A DNA stretch of 64,000 nt. It comes from Bradyrhizobium sp. Lineage in GTDB: Bacteria; Pseudomonadota; Alphaproteobacteria; Rhizobiales; Xanthobacteraceae. Positions 9,022 through 16,311 of the stretch are shown here, piece by piece (the stretch's first letter is position 1; each line of letters starts with the position of its first letter). Below the pieces are notes generated by a model. That model was not told where the DNA came from and did no database searches. It saw nothing but the letters and a program-made list of their open reading frames with translations. The DNA is taken from assembly GCF_016219575.1 (NCBI RefSeq), contig NZ_JACRMG010000009.1, forward strand, positions 1,178,001 through 1,242,000. The letters are read 5' to 3'. Made by a program: the position numbers and the translations under genes.

Positions 9022-9486
9022 TTATGCGGCCCTCATGTTCTTGCGGTTCAGCGAGGCGATATCGACCTTCACGGGGTTCTGGGCTTCATGCGGATGCTCG
9101 GCGCCGGCATAGACGCGCAGATTGCCCATCTGGACGCGGCCGAGCGGACCGCGCGGGATCATGCGCTCGATCGCCTTCTCCACCACGCGCTCGGGGAAAC
9201 GGCCCTCGAGGATCTGCTTGGCGGAACGTTCCTTGATGCCGCCGATGAATCCGGTGTGCTTGTAGTACACCTTCTGGTCGCGCTTGCGGCCGGTGAGGAC
9301 GACATGCGCGGCGTTGATGATGATGACGTTGTCGCCGCAGTCGACATGCGGCGTGTAGGTCGGGAGATGCTTGCCGCGCAGGCGCATGGCAACGAGGGTG
9401 GCGAGACGGCCGACGACCAGACCCTTGGCGTCGATCACGACCCACTTCTTCTGCACCTCGGCGGGCTTGGCCGAAAAGGTTTTCAT
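9022..9486 (-). CDS. rplM: 50S ribosomal protein L13
   Basis: 154 residues, the usual length. Signatures are [26 protein letters not shown] near the N-terminus, [12 protein letters not shown], and [24 protein letters not shown] near the C-terminus. L13 is an early-assembly protein of the large subunit. It is the first gene of the operon with rpsI and has its own promoter and a leader hairpin upstream. The ATG at 9486 agrees with the conserved [11 protein letters not shown] start. Confidence 0.98.
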   Translation of the reverse strand: MKTFSAKPAEVQKKWVVIDAKGLVVGRLATLVAMRLRGKHLPTYTPHVDCGDNVIIINAAHVVLTGRKRDQKVYYKHTGFIGGIKERSAKQILEGRFPERVVEKAIERMIPRGPLGRVQMGNLRVYAGAEHPHEAQNPVKVDIASLNRKNMRAA

Positions 9487-9511
9487 GTGAGGATTCCGTG
9501 AAAATGGAAAT

Positions 9512-9528
9512 CGGCGCCACCGGCGCCG
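9512..9528 (-). promoter_or_regulatory. hairpin in the rplM mRNA leader
   Basis: CGGCGCC-ACC-GGCGCCG on the + strand gives a perfect 7-bp GC stem with a three-base loop, 25 bases before the rplM start codon and just inside the predicted transcript start. Leader structures that bind L13 are known in other bacteria; whether this one does so is inference. Confidence 0.45.
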
Positions 9529-9539
9529 AACTGGGCGGG

Positions 9540-9568
9540 TTTCTAGAGAAGCCGCGCTCCGGCGTCAA
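9540..9568 (-). promoter_or_regulatory. sigma-70-type promoter for rplM-rpsI
   Basis: Read on the minus strand, TTGACG (9568-9563) and TAGAAA (9545-9540) are separated by 17 bases, close to the housekeeping consensus. The predicted start near 9533 gives a leader of about 45 bases that holds the GC hairpin. Confidence 0.6.
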
Positions 9569-9640
9569 TGCCCATTGGCACAATTAAATACTGCAAAAAC
9601 AATGCCTTACAAATATGGTGCAATAATACCGTACAAAACC

Positions 9641-10072
9641 CTATGTGTTTGGAATGGAATAGGTCGCCGTCACGTGCGCAATCGGGTCGGGGGAATCCGC
9701 CGACATCAGCGTCACCTCGCCGACGGCAAGCCGCTTGCCGAGCTTGAGCAACCTGCCCTCCGCCAGCACATCCTGTCCCGGCATCCCCTTGCGCAGGAAA
9801 TTGATGTTGAGATTGGTGGTCACGGCAAGTCCCACCGGGCCGATCGCCGAGAGCAGCACCACATACATCGCGCAATCCGCCAGCGCCATCAGCGTCGGCC
9901 CCGACACCGTGCCGCCCGGCCGCAGCATGCGCTCGCCAAAGCGTTCGCGCACCAGGCAGGTTTCGCCGTCGGCGCGCTCGATCTTGATGCTGGTGCCGGC
10001 GCCAAAGGCCTGGGGAAACTCCCGCCGCAGGAACTCCTCGAGCTCCGCCACGCTCATTTTCGCAACTGCCAT
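9641..10072 (-). CDS. PaaI-family hotdog thioesterase
   Basis: 143 residues, the usual size for a single hotdog domain. The segment MLRPGGTVSGPTLMALADCAMYVVLL is the PaaI/YdiI-type signature with the central helix that carries the active-site Asp/Glu region (ALAD), and TNLNINFLRKGMPGQDVLAEGRLLKLGKRL is the following strand pair. It should hydrolyse acyl-CoA or acyl-ACP thioesters. It is divergent from the crotonase-fold gene, with 82 bases between the starts; both act on CoA thioesters, which suggests a shared degradation route. GGGAAC precedes ATG 10072 at a fair distance. Confidence 0.9.
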   Translation of the reverse strand: MAVAKMSVAELEEFLRREFPQAFGAGTSIKIERADGETCLVRERFGERMLRPGGTVSGPTLMALADCAMYVVLLSAIGPVGLAVTTNLNINFLRKGMPGQDVLAEGRLLKLGKRLAVGEVTLMSADSPDPIAHVTATYSIPNT

Positions 10073-10154
10073 GCGTTCCCTGCCGCGCTCCCTGCCCTCG
10101 CTTAAGCCGGTCTCTTACATTAAGTTGACGCCTGCTCAAGCCGGAAGAATTTCG

Positions 10155-10976
10155 ATGCCCCAAACCGCCCGCGCCAGCCCGCCCGAGCCGCCGATCCTGC
10201 TCCGCGAGAACGTCGGCAGCATTGCCGTGCTCACGCTCAACCGGCCTGCGGCGCGCAACAGCCTGTCGGAAGGCCTGATCGCCGCGCTGCATGCTGCGCT
10301 GATCGAGGTCCGCGACGACAACAGCGTGCGCGCCGTCGTGATCGCGGCCAACGGGCCCGCCTTCTCCGCCGGCCACGACATGAAGGAACTGACCGCGCGC
10401 CGCAGCGATCCCGACCGCGGCCGCGCCTATTTCGCCGAGATCATGAACGCCTGCAGCGCGATGATGCAGGCGGTCGTGCTATTGCCGAAGCCCGTGGTCG
10501 CCGCCGTGCAGGGCATCGCCACCGCCGCCGGCTGCCAGCTGGTCGCAAGCTGCGATCTTGCGGTGGCCTCGGAAGCTGCAAGCTTCGCCACGCCCGGCGT
10601 CGACATCGGCCTGTTCTGCTCGACGCCTATGGTGGCGCTGTCGCGCAACGTGCCGCGCAAGCAGGCGATGGAGATGCTGCTCACCGGCGAGCCGGTGCCG
10701 GCCGAAGAGGCGCGCGCCATCGGCCTCGTCAACCGCGTGGTGCCCGCGGGCACCGAACGCGAGGCCGCCATTGCACTTGCGCAGAAGGTCGCGCTGAAAT
10801 CCGCCTACACCGTCAAGCTCGGCAAGGAAGCCTTCTACCGCCAGGCCGAGATGAGCCTGGCGGACGCCTACCGCTACGCCGCCGCGGTGATGACCGAGAA
10901 CATGATGGCCCGCGACGCCGAGGAAGGCATCGGCGCCTTCATCGAGAAGCGCGAGCCGAAATGGCAGGACAGATAA
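10155..10976 (+). CDS. enoyl-CoA hydratase/isomerase family protein, ECHDC3-like, both catalytic Glu replaced
   Basis: 273 residues of crotonase fold. The CoA and oxyanion-hole motif is FSAGHDMKEL (about 70-79), followed by KPVVAAVQGIATAAGCQ and CDLAVASE. In true hydratases two glutamates do the chemistry, in GGGCE and QPE; here the aligned positions are Gln128 (AAGCQ) and Gly148 (ATPG). The stretch VDIGLFCSTPMVALSRNVPRKQAMEMLLTGEP resembles the ECHDC3 subgroup, which also lacks them. It therefore probably acts as another crotonase-type enzyme (thioester hydrolysis, isomerisation or CoA-binding) rather than a hydratase. GGAAGAA before ATG 10155 supports this start. The next gene lies 120 bases on, past a repeat. 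Confidence 0.9.
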   Translation: MPQTARASPPEPPILLRENVGSIAVLTLNRPAARNSLSEGLIAALHAALIEVRDDNSVRAVVIAANGPAFSAGHDMKELTARRSDPDRGRAYFAEIMNACSAMMQAVVLLPKPVVAAVQGIATAAGCQLVASCDLAVASEAASFATPGVDIGLFCSTPMVALSRNVPRKQAMEMLLTGEPVPAEEARAIGLVNRVVPAGTEREAAIALAQKVALKSAYTVKLGKEAFYRQAEMSLADAYRYAAAVMTENMMARDAEEGIGAFIEKREPKWQDR

Positions 10977-10983
10977 TTTAGCC

Positions 10984-11081
10984 CCTCATCCTGAGGAGCC
11001 GCGAAGCGGCGTCTCGAAGGATGCAGGCCCATCTGCGGCCTCATGGTTCGAGACGCGCTTCGCGCTCCTCACCATGAGGGT
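10984..11081. repeat. palindromic repeat, CTCATCCTGAGGAG...CCTCACCATGAGGGT family, copy 1
   Basis: Starts CCTCATCCTGAGGAGC, contains GCGTCTCGAAGGATG and GGTTCGAGACGC, and ends GCTCCTCACCATGAGGGT. The halves are inverted copies (TCTCGAA / TTCGAGA), so the transcript can fold into a long hairpin. A second copy of the same element lies at 57393-57491 between ribE and ribH. Confidence 0.85.
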
Positions 11082-11096
11082 CGAGAAAGATGCCAG

Positions 11097-11681
11097 ATGA
11101 ACCACGACAAATACGACGACGACTACATCCGCAGCATCCTCAACACCGTCAAGTCCATCGCGATGGTCGGCGCCTCGCCGGTCAATGTGCGGCCGAGCTA
11201 TTTTGCATTCAAATATCTGGCGCAGCGCGGCTACGACATGATCCCGGTCAATCCCGGCCAGGTCGGCAAGGCGCTGATGGGAAAACCCTTCGTCGCCTCG
11301 CTCGCCGATATCGGCCGGCCCGTCGACATGATCGACATCTTTCGCAATTCCAGCCACATCATGCCGGTTGTTGAAGAGGCGCTCAAACTTCCGACGCTGC
11401 CGAAAGTGATCTGGATGCAACTCGGCGCGCGCGACGATGCGGCCGCGGCGAAGGCAGAGGCTGCGGGAATCAAGGTCGTGATGAACCGCTGCCCCAAGAT
11501 CGAATATGGACGGCTTTCGTCGGAGATCGCCTGGATGGGCGTCAACTCGCGCACGCTGAGTTCCAAGCGCGCGCCGATTCCGACCCAGGGCATGCGGCTG
11601 TCGCTGAACCGGGTCAGCGTCGGCGGCGGATCGACCTCGGCCTCCGACCGCGCCGCCAGGGACAAGACTGAACTCACCTGA
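11097..11681 (+). CDS. CoA-binding domain protein (YccU-like)
   Basis: 194 residues. The Rossmann-like CoA-binding fold is shown by SIAMVGASPVNVRPSYFAFKYL at the N-terminus, then GYDMIPVNPGQVGKALMGK, PVDMIDIFRNSSHI, and VIWMQLGARDDAAAAKAEAAGIKVVMNRCPKIEY. It matches the stand-alone CoA-binding family related to the N-terminal part of succinyl-CoA ligase; the biological role is unknown. A C-terminal tail of about 45 residues is Ser/Arg-rich and probably disordered. ATG 11097 follows GAGAAAG at a workable spacing; the longer frame upstream translates the repeat at 10984-11081. It precedes metY on the same strand, 143 bases away. Confidence 0.88.
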   Translation: MNHDKYDDDYIRSILNTVKSIAMVGASPVNVRPSYFAFKYLAQRGYDMIPVNPGQVGKALMGKPFVASLADIGRPVDMIDIFRNSSHIMPVVEEALKLPTLPKVIWMQLGARDDAAAAKAEAAGIKVVMNRCPKIEYGRLSSEIAWMGVNSRTLSSKRAPIPTQGMRLSLNRVSVGGGSTSASDRAARDKTELT

Positions 11682-11683
11682 CG

Positions 11684-11702
11684 CGATTGTGGAACACAAT
11701 CG
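11684..11702 (+). promoter_or_regulatory. short perfect inverted repeat upstream of metY
   Basis: CGATTGTG-GAA-CACAATCG, eight-base arms around three bases, lies three bases after the previous gene's stop and about 122 bases before metY. It has no T-tract, so it is either a weak transcript-end hairpin or a protein-binding site. Function unproven. Confidence 0.35.
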
Positions 11703-11824
11703 TTCCGGCCACGCGGCAAAGCGAAGCACGCATATTCCAAACACTGATTGCCCTCGCCGGGGTGCCTTGACGGCAGGCGCATCCGCCATCAGCATGCCGC
11801 GCAATTTTCACCAACGCAGGAAAT

Positions 11825-13108
11825 ATGATGACCGATCGTCAGCCGGGATTTTCAACGCTCGCCGTGCATGCGGGCGCGCAGCCCGATCCCACCACCGGCG
11901 CGCGCGCAACGCCGATCTACCAGACCACGTCCTTTGTGTTCAACGACGCCGACCATGCCGCCTCGCTGTTCGGGCTGCAGTCGTTCGGCAACATCTATAC
12001 CCGCATCGGCAACCCCACCAATGCGGTGCTGGAGGAGCGCGTCGCGGCACTCGAGGGCGGCACCGCGGCGCTCGCAGTCGCTTCCGGCCACGCCGCGCAG
12101 GTGGTGACGCTGCAGCAGCTGTTGATGCCCGGCGACGAATTCATCGCCGCGCGAAAACTCTATGGCGGCTCGATTAACCAGTTCACCCATTCCTTCAAGA
12201 GCTTTGGCTGGAACGTGGTGTGGGCCGACACCGACGATATCTCGAGCTTCGAGCAGGCGGTGACGCCGCGCACGAAAGCGATCTTCATTGAATCCATCGC
12301 CAATCCCGGCGGCGCCATCACCGACATCGAGGCGATTGCGGCGGTGGCGCGCAAGGCCGGCGTGCCCCTGATCGTCGACAATACGCTGGCGACGCCCTAT
12401 CTGATCCGGCCGATCGACCACGGCGCCGACATTGTCGTGCACTCCCTGACCAAGTTCCTCGGCGGCCACGGCAACTCGATCGGCGGCATCATCGTCGATG
12501 CCGGCACCTTCGACTGGTCGAAGGGTGGCAAGTACCCGATGCTGAGCGAGCCGCGCCCGGAATATCACGGCATCAAGATCCAGGAGACTTTTGGCAATTT
12601 CGCCTTCGCGATCGCCTGCCGCGTGCTCGGCCTGCGCGACCTCGGCCCCGCGCTGTCGCCGTTCAACGCCTTCCTGATCCTCACCGGGATCGAAACGTTG
12701 CCGCTGCGCATGCAGAAGCATTGCGACAACGCGAAAGCCATCGCCGAATTCCTGTCAAGGCATCCGGCGGTCGCCTCGGTCAGCTATGCCGGCCTTTCGA
12801 GCGACAAGTACAGCCGGCTCGCGCGCAAATATGCGCCGAAGGGCGCGGGCGCCGTGTTCACCTTCAGCCTCAAGGGCGGCTATGAAGCCGGCGTCAGCCT
12901 GGTGTCGAACCTGAAGCTGTTCTCGCATCTGGCCAATGTCGGCGACACCCGCTCGCTGGTGATCCATCCGGCCTCCACCACCCACAGCCAGCTCGACGAC
13001 GCAGCCAAGGTGCGCGCCGGCGCCGGCCCCGACATCGTGCGGCTGTCGATCGGCATCGAGGACAAGGAAGATTTGATCGCCGACCTGGAGCAGGCGCTGG
13101 GATCGTAA
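11825..13108 (+). CDS. metY: O-acetylhomoserine sulfhydrylase / aminocarboxypropyltransferase
   Basis: 427 residues of the Cys/Met-metabolism PLP family. It makes homocysteine from O-acetylhomoserine and sulfide. Visible are the N-terminal [39 protein letters not shown] for the neighbouring-subunit phosphate contact, and the PLP lysine in [13 protein letters not shown]. The length and the insertion before the C-terminal domain fit MetY rather than MetB or MetZ. AGGAAAT directly precedes ATG 11825 (the next codon is also ATG). The 143-base leader lacks the conserved parts of a SAM-II riboswitch. MetY normally works with MetX, which is not in the window. Confidence 0.93.
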   Translation: MMTDRQPGFSTLAVHAGAQPDPTTGARATPIYQTTSFVFNDADHAASLFGLQSFGNIYTRIGNPTNAVLEERVAALEGGTAALAVASGHAAQVVTLQQLLMPGDEFIAARKLYGGSINQFTHSFKSFGWNVVWADTDDISSFEQAVTPRTKAIFIESIANPGGAITDIEAIAAVARKAGVPLIVDNTLATPYLIRPIDHGADIVVHSLTKFLGGHGNSIGGIIVDAGTFDWSKGGKYPMLSEPRPEYHGIKIQETFGNFAFAIACRVLGLRDLGPALSPFNAFLILTGIETLPLRMQKHCDNAKAIAEFLSRHPAVASVSYAGLSSDKYSRLARKYAPKGAGAVFTFSLKGGYEAGVSLVSNLKLFSHLANVGDTRSLVIHPASTTHSQLDDAAKVRAGAGPDIVRLSIGIEDKEDLIADLEQALGS

Positions 13109-13126
13109 CGCTCGCACTATCCACAT

Positions 13127-13216
13127 CGTCATGGCCGGGCTAGTCCCGGCCATCCACGACTTGCTTGCAAGTGGCTCCGAGGACGTGGATGCCCGGGTCA
13201 AGCCCGGGCATGACGG
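13127..13216. repeat. palindromic repeat, GTCATGGCCGGGC...GCCCGGGCATGAC family, copy 1
   Basis: Begins GTCATGGCCGGGCTAGTCCCGG and ends GATGCCCGGGTCAAGCCCGGGCATGAC, with GTGGAT / ATCCAC inside, giving nested inverted repeats about 90 bases long. A close copy sits at 58181-58268 between ribD and ribE. Confidence 0.85.
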
Positions 13217-13299
13217 CGTGTGGGACTCGTAAACGCCCGTTAACCCTTCTGCGGCCGAAAGCTGGCATCCTGCGCTTCGCAAGGATTCGGAGCCCCAAC

Positions 13300-13767
13300 A
13301 TGCTGCGCTGGACGATGCTCTTGCTGGCTGGCGTCTTCGTCGCCGCAACCGCGGCGCAAGCGGACGAGAATGCCGGACCGGCCAAGCCCGAAAATGCAGT
13401 GCCCGTCAAATCCCAAGGTGTCGTGCCTGCCAAGCCCAAGAGCCGCGCCTATGGCGCCGCGCGCCAGTTGCCGCCCGGCCTGCCGCGCGCCAACTACAGG
13501 TATCGCACCACGGTCGCGCCCGCGACGACGTACCGCGATCCCGTCGTCTACGAGACTGACGCGGACCTGCTGATCACGCCGGCCTATGGCCCCAACGGAT
13601 ATACACGGAACCTGCCGGGCACGCCGATCCTGCCGGGCTCCTCGACCATCCCCGGCTATTACGGCCGCGTGTTCTCTTACGATTATCAGGGCCCGTATTA
13701 CGGCGGCCCGTATGAGGGCTATTTCTGGCGGCTGCCCTACGCCTGCGGCGTCTACGGCTACTGCTAG
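13300..13767 (+). CDS. secreted Pro/Tyr/Gly-rich hypothetical protein
   Basis: 155 residues, no named family recognised. The N-terminus [23 protein letters not shown] is a clear signal peptide with an AQA-like cleavage site, so the product is exported. The mature part has a Lys/Pro-rich stretch (about 25-45), then aromatic Tyr/Gly/Pro-rich sequence ending in [18 protein letters not shown] and a final pair of cysteines (YACGVYGYC) that could form a disulfide. Short exported Tyr/Gly-rich proteins of this kind are frequent in Bradyrhizobium. Its stop overlaps the convergent ctaA stop by four bases (CTAG shared). Confidence 0.75.
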   Translation: MLRWTMLLLAGVFVAATAAQADENAGPAKPENAVPVKSQGVVPAKPKSRAYGAARQLPPGLPRANYRYRTTVAPATTYRDPVVYETDADLLITPAYGPNGYTRNLPGTPILPGSSTIPGYYGRVFSYDYQGPYYGGPYEGYFWRLPYACGVYGYC

Positions 13768-14846
13768 CCGGCCTGCGGCGCGAGTTTCTCCGACAATGCC
13801 GTGACGCGCCGCGGCGACAGCCGCTCGACATTGACCACCGCGATCGTCAGCACCACGATCGCCACCGCCTGATGCGCCAGCGCGAGATCGATCGGCACCT
13901 GGTAAAGCAGCGTCAGGATTCCCAGCACCGCCTGCACCAGCACGGATGCGGCCAGCCACCATGCGCCGCTGACGACGGCGCCCGCCGCACGCGCCCGCAC
14001 CGTGTCGATCGCATGCCACAGCGCCACCGCGAGCAGCAGATAGGCCGTCATGCGGTGCTCGAACTGCACCGTCAGCACATTGTCGAACAGGTTGCGCCAC
14101 CACGGTTGCTCGAAGAACAGCCGCCCGGCCGAGGGGATGAACGCACCGTCGATCTCCGGCCAGGTGTTGTAGGCGCGCCCGGCGCGCAGGCCCGCTACCA
14201 GCGCGCCGAAATAGATCTGCAGGAAGGTCAGTCCGAGCAGCAGCTGGCCGGCGAGCTTCAGCCGCGGCACGGCTGCGACCGGCGGCCGCGCCTTCATCCG
14301 CTGCACCGTCCACACGATCGCGGCAAAGATCACCAGCGCCAGGATGAGATGTGCGGCCAGCCGATATTGCGACACTTCCGTCCGCTGTGTCAGGCCGGAC
14401 GCCACCATCCACCAGCCGACGCCGCCCTGCAGCGCGCCGAGGGCGAAGATCAGCCACAGCCGCCGCTTCAGCTCGGCGCCCAGTGCGCCGCGCCAGAGGA
14501 AATACAGGAACGGCAGCAGATAGGCAGCGCCGATGAAACGTCCGAGCAGGCGATGCGCCCACTCCCACCAGAAAATGGTCTTGAACTCGGCCAGCGTCAT
14601 GCCGGCGTTGAGCTCGCGATATTGCGGGATTTTCTTGTAGCCCTCGAAGGCCTCATGCCACTGCGCCTCCGTCAGCGGCGGCAGCGTGCCGGTGACCGGC
14701 TTCCACTCCACGATCGACAGGCCGGATTCCGTGAGCCGCGTCGCGCCGCCCACCAGCACCATCAGCGCGATCAGCGCGGCCACGCCGATCAACCACCAGC
14801 GCACGGCGGTGTTCGGGGAGGCAGGGGTCGCGGAAATGCCTTGCAT
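13764..14846 (-). CDS. ctaA: haem A synthase (COX15/CtaA family)
   Basis: 360 residues with about eight membrane segments. CtaA oxidises the methyl group of haem O to give haem A for cytochrome aa3 oxidase. Conserved parts are [21 protein letters not shown](T)LPP near the N-terminus, [13 protein letters not shown] with a haem-ligand His, [21 protein letters not shown], and the C-terminal EHRMTAYLL and LALAHQ segments with further His ligands. The long periplasmic loop between helices 1 and 2 identifies the proteobacterial type 2 form. The start at 14846 gives [18 protein letters not shown], a plausible N-terminus. It is convergent with the secreted protein gene. Confidence 0.95.
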   Translation of the reverse strand: MQGISATPASPNTAVRWWLIGVAALIALMVLVGGATRLTESGLSIVEWKPVTGTLPPLTEAQWHEAFEGYKKIPQYRELNAGMTLAEFKTIFWWEWAHRLLGRFIGAAYLLPFLYFLWRGALGAELKRRLWLIFALGALQGGVGWWMVASGLTQRTEVSQYRLAAHLILALVIFAAIVWTVQRMKARPPVAAVPRLKLAGQLLLGLTFLQIYFGALVAGLRAGRAYNTWPEIDGAFIPSAGRLFFEQPWWRNLFDNVLTVQFEHRMTAYLLLAVALWHAIDTVRARAAGAVVSGAWWLAASVLVQAVLGILTLLYQVPIDLALAHQAVAIVVLTIAVVNVERLSPRRVTALSEKLAPQAG

Positions 14847-14937
14847 GAAGCGCGCTTGTTTGGTTCGGTGCGCCCCTTATAGTCCGCCCCCTCCCGGGCG
14901 CAAGCTGAGCTAGATCAAACCCGTTGCACATTTTCCC

Positions 14938-15144
14938 ATGACCATCCGCACCCGCAAGTTCCTCGGCGCCATCGTGCTGATCCTGTTGGCAGCGATATGG
15001 TCGCTGCTCGGCATGGCGCTGGCGCAGATGCCGGTGATCGCCAATTCCGGCTGGCTGCAGGCGGTCTATTACGTCGTGGTCGGGATCGGCTGGGTGCTGC
15101 CGGCGATGCCGGTCGTCAGCTGGATGCTGCGGCCTGACGCCTGA
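14938..15144 (+). CDS. DUF2842 family small membrane protein
   Basis: 68 residues with two membrane segments (about 8-30 and 42-60), ending PVVSWMLRPD, as usual for DUF2842, an alphaproteobacterial family of unknown role. MTIRTRKFLG is the normal N-terminus. It is divergent from ctaA (91 bases between the starts), a frequent neighbourhood that hints at a link to respiratory membrane proteins. Its last 29 bases overlap the convergent deacetylase-like gene. Confidence 0.88.
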   Translation: MTIRTRKFLGAIVLILLAAIWSLLGMALAQMPVIANSGWLQAVYYVVVGIGWVLPAMPVVSWMLRPDA

Positions 15145-16252
15145 GCGGATTGTTCCGCGTCGGCTGGACCGGCGCAAAGGTGAAGCCCGAGAGCAGCACG
15201 CGCATCATCCGGATCGAACCCTCGCGGCCGTCCCAGGCAACGCGCGGCAGTGCATAGAGATTGGTGCGGCCGAGCGGCTCCACCACGCCGCCGATAGTCG
15301 AGGCGGCACTGGCAAAACCTGCCTCCTCCGCCATGACGACATGCTGCCGCCGCCACGCGCCGCGATCGCCGAACGGATAGGCGAAATGCCTGACGTCGCG
15401 GTGGAACGCCGCCTGCGTCACCGCCTTGCCCATCGCGATCTCGCGATGGGCGTCGGCATCGCGCAGGCTCGACAGCGCCGGATAGTTCACCGTCGCGCTG
15501 CCGATGGTGGCGTTGGGATCGGCGGCGACCTTCGCCAAATCATCCCAGTTCATCCAGGCATTGCGTGACAGCGCCTCGATATCGGTCGAATAGCGGGTGC
15601 AGAGGTCCTTGATGGCAAAGGTCCGGTCGGCCGGCGACATCGCGCGCAGCCATTCCGAGAGATAATCGAACAGCTCGTATTTGGCCTGCGTCTTGTAGAT
15701 CATGAAATGCCGCTCCTTGCGGTCCATGACCAGCGAGATGCGCGTTTCGCGGGCGATCATGTCCTCCAGCGCCAGCCACCACGCCTCGCCCAGCCCGTCC
15801 GGAAAGGCCGTCGGCAGGTACAGCGCAAACGGCACGTCGTGCTTCCTGAGGATCGGGTGAGCGTGGGTGGCGAAATCCTTGTAGCCGCCGTCGAAGGTCA
15901 GCGCGACGAAGCGCGATCGCGTCGGCAGCGATACCGCGCGATGGCACACCTCGTCCATCGAGACGATGTCGTAATTCCAGCGCTTCAGGGCGCGGATGGT
16001 GCGGTCGAGGAACCGCGGCGTGATCTCGTGCGGCTTGTGCGGCTGGAACAACCCCATATGAGACGGGCGGACATGCTGGAACCGCAGCACCACCCCGGCC
16101 CCGCCGGCGTAGCGCTGTTTCAGCCTCGCATAGAAGCTGAAATAGGCGAGCTCCATCTGTGCGCGCCTTATGAACCAGTTTTCCGACGTCACGCTAAAAT
16201 CCCGGAACACGCCCCCTGAGCCGTGGGCATTGTTATTACTCTTTGTTGACAT
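15116..16252 (-). CDS. polysaccharide deacetylase-fold protein lacking metal ligands
   Basis: 378 residues. The NodB-type fold is recognised from VALTFDGGYKDFATHAHPIL (about 117-136), the GS..VNYPALSSL segment (about 251-262) and HFAYPFGDRGAW. In active enzymes the first motif is TFDDG and the second is H(S/T)xxH. Here the metal Asp is Gly122 and the two His are Ala253 and Tyr257, so the known zinc/cobalt site is gone, while the presumed base Asp121 remains. The protein is probably inactive as a deacetylase or works differently. The ATG at 16252 follows CAGGGA closely. It is divergent from a CelD-like GNAT gene, a pairing usual in surface-polysaccharide loci. Its 3' end overlaps DUF2842 by 29 bases. 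Confidence 0.85.
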   Translation of the reverse strand: MSTKSNNNAHGSGGVFRDFSVTSENWFIRRAQMELAYFSFYARLKQRYAGGAGVVLRFQHVRPSHMGLFQPHKPHEITPRFLDRTIRALKRWNYDIVSMDEVCHRAVSLPTRSRFVALTFDGGYKDFATHAHPILRKHDVPFALYLPTAFPDGLGEAWWLALEDMIARETRISLVMDRKERHFMIYKTQAKYELFDYLSEWLRAMSPADRTFAIKDLCTRYSTDIEALSRNAWMNWDDLAKVAADPNATIGSATVNYPALSSLRDADAHREIAMGKAVTQAAFHRDVRHFAYPFGDRGAWRRQHVVMAEEAGFASAASTIGGVVEPLGRTNLYALPRVAWDGREGSIRMMRVLLSGFTFAPVQPTRNNPLRRQAAASS

Positions 16253-16279
16253 TTCCCTGCGAAGGTCGCCCCAAGCCGA

Positions 16280-16295
16280 AAATTGTAAACAATTT
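16280..16295. promoter_or_regulatory. palindromic candidate operator between divergent genes
   Basis: AAATTGT-AA-ACAATTT is a perfect seven-base inverted repeat in an otherwise GC-rich 59-base divergent spacer between the deacetylase-like gene and the GNAT gene. Its position suits control of both promoters by one regulator. No regulator gene is adjacent. Confidence 0.45.
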
Positions 16296-16311
16296 CTGAC
16301 AGGTGTCGCTG

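Noticed and set aside
11682..11824. SAM-II or similar riboswitch before metY
   Set aside because: The conserved GCTAAA-like tail next to the ribosome binding site and the pseudoknot pattern of SAM-II were looked for and not found.
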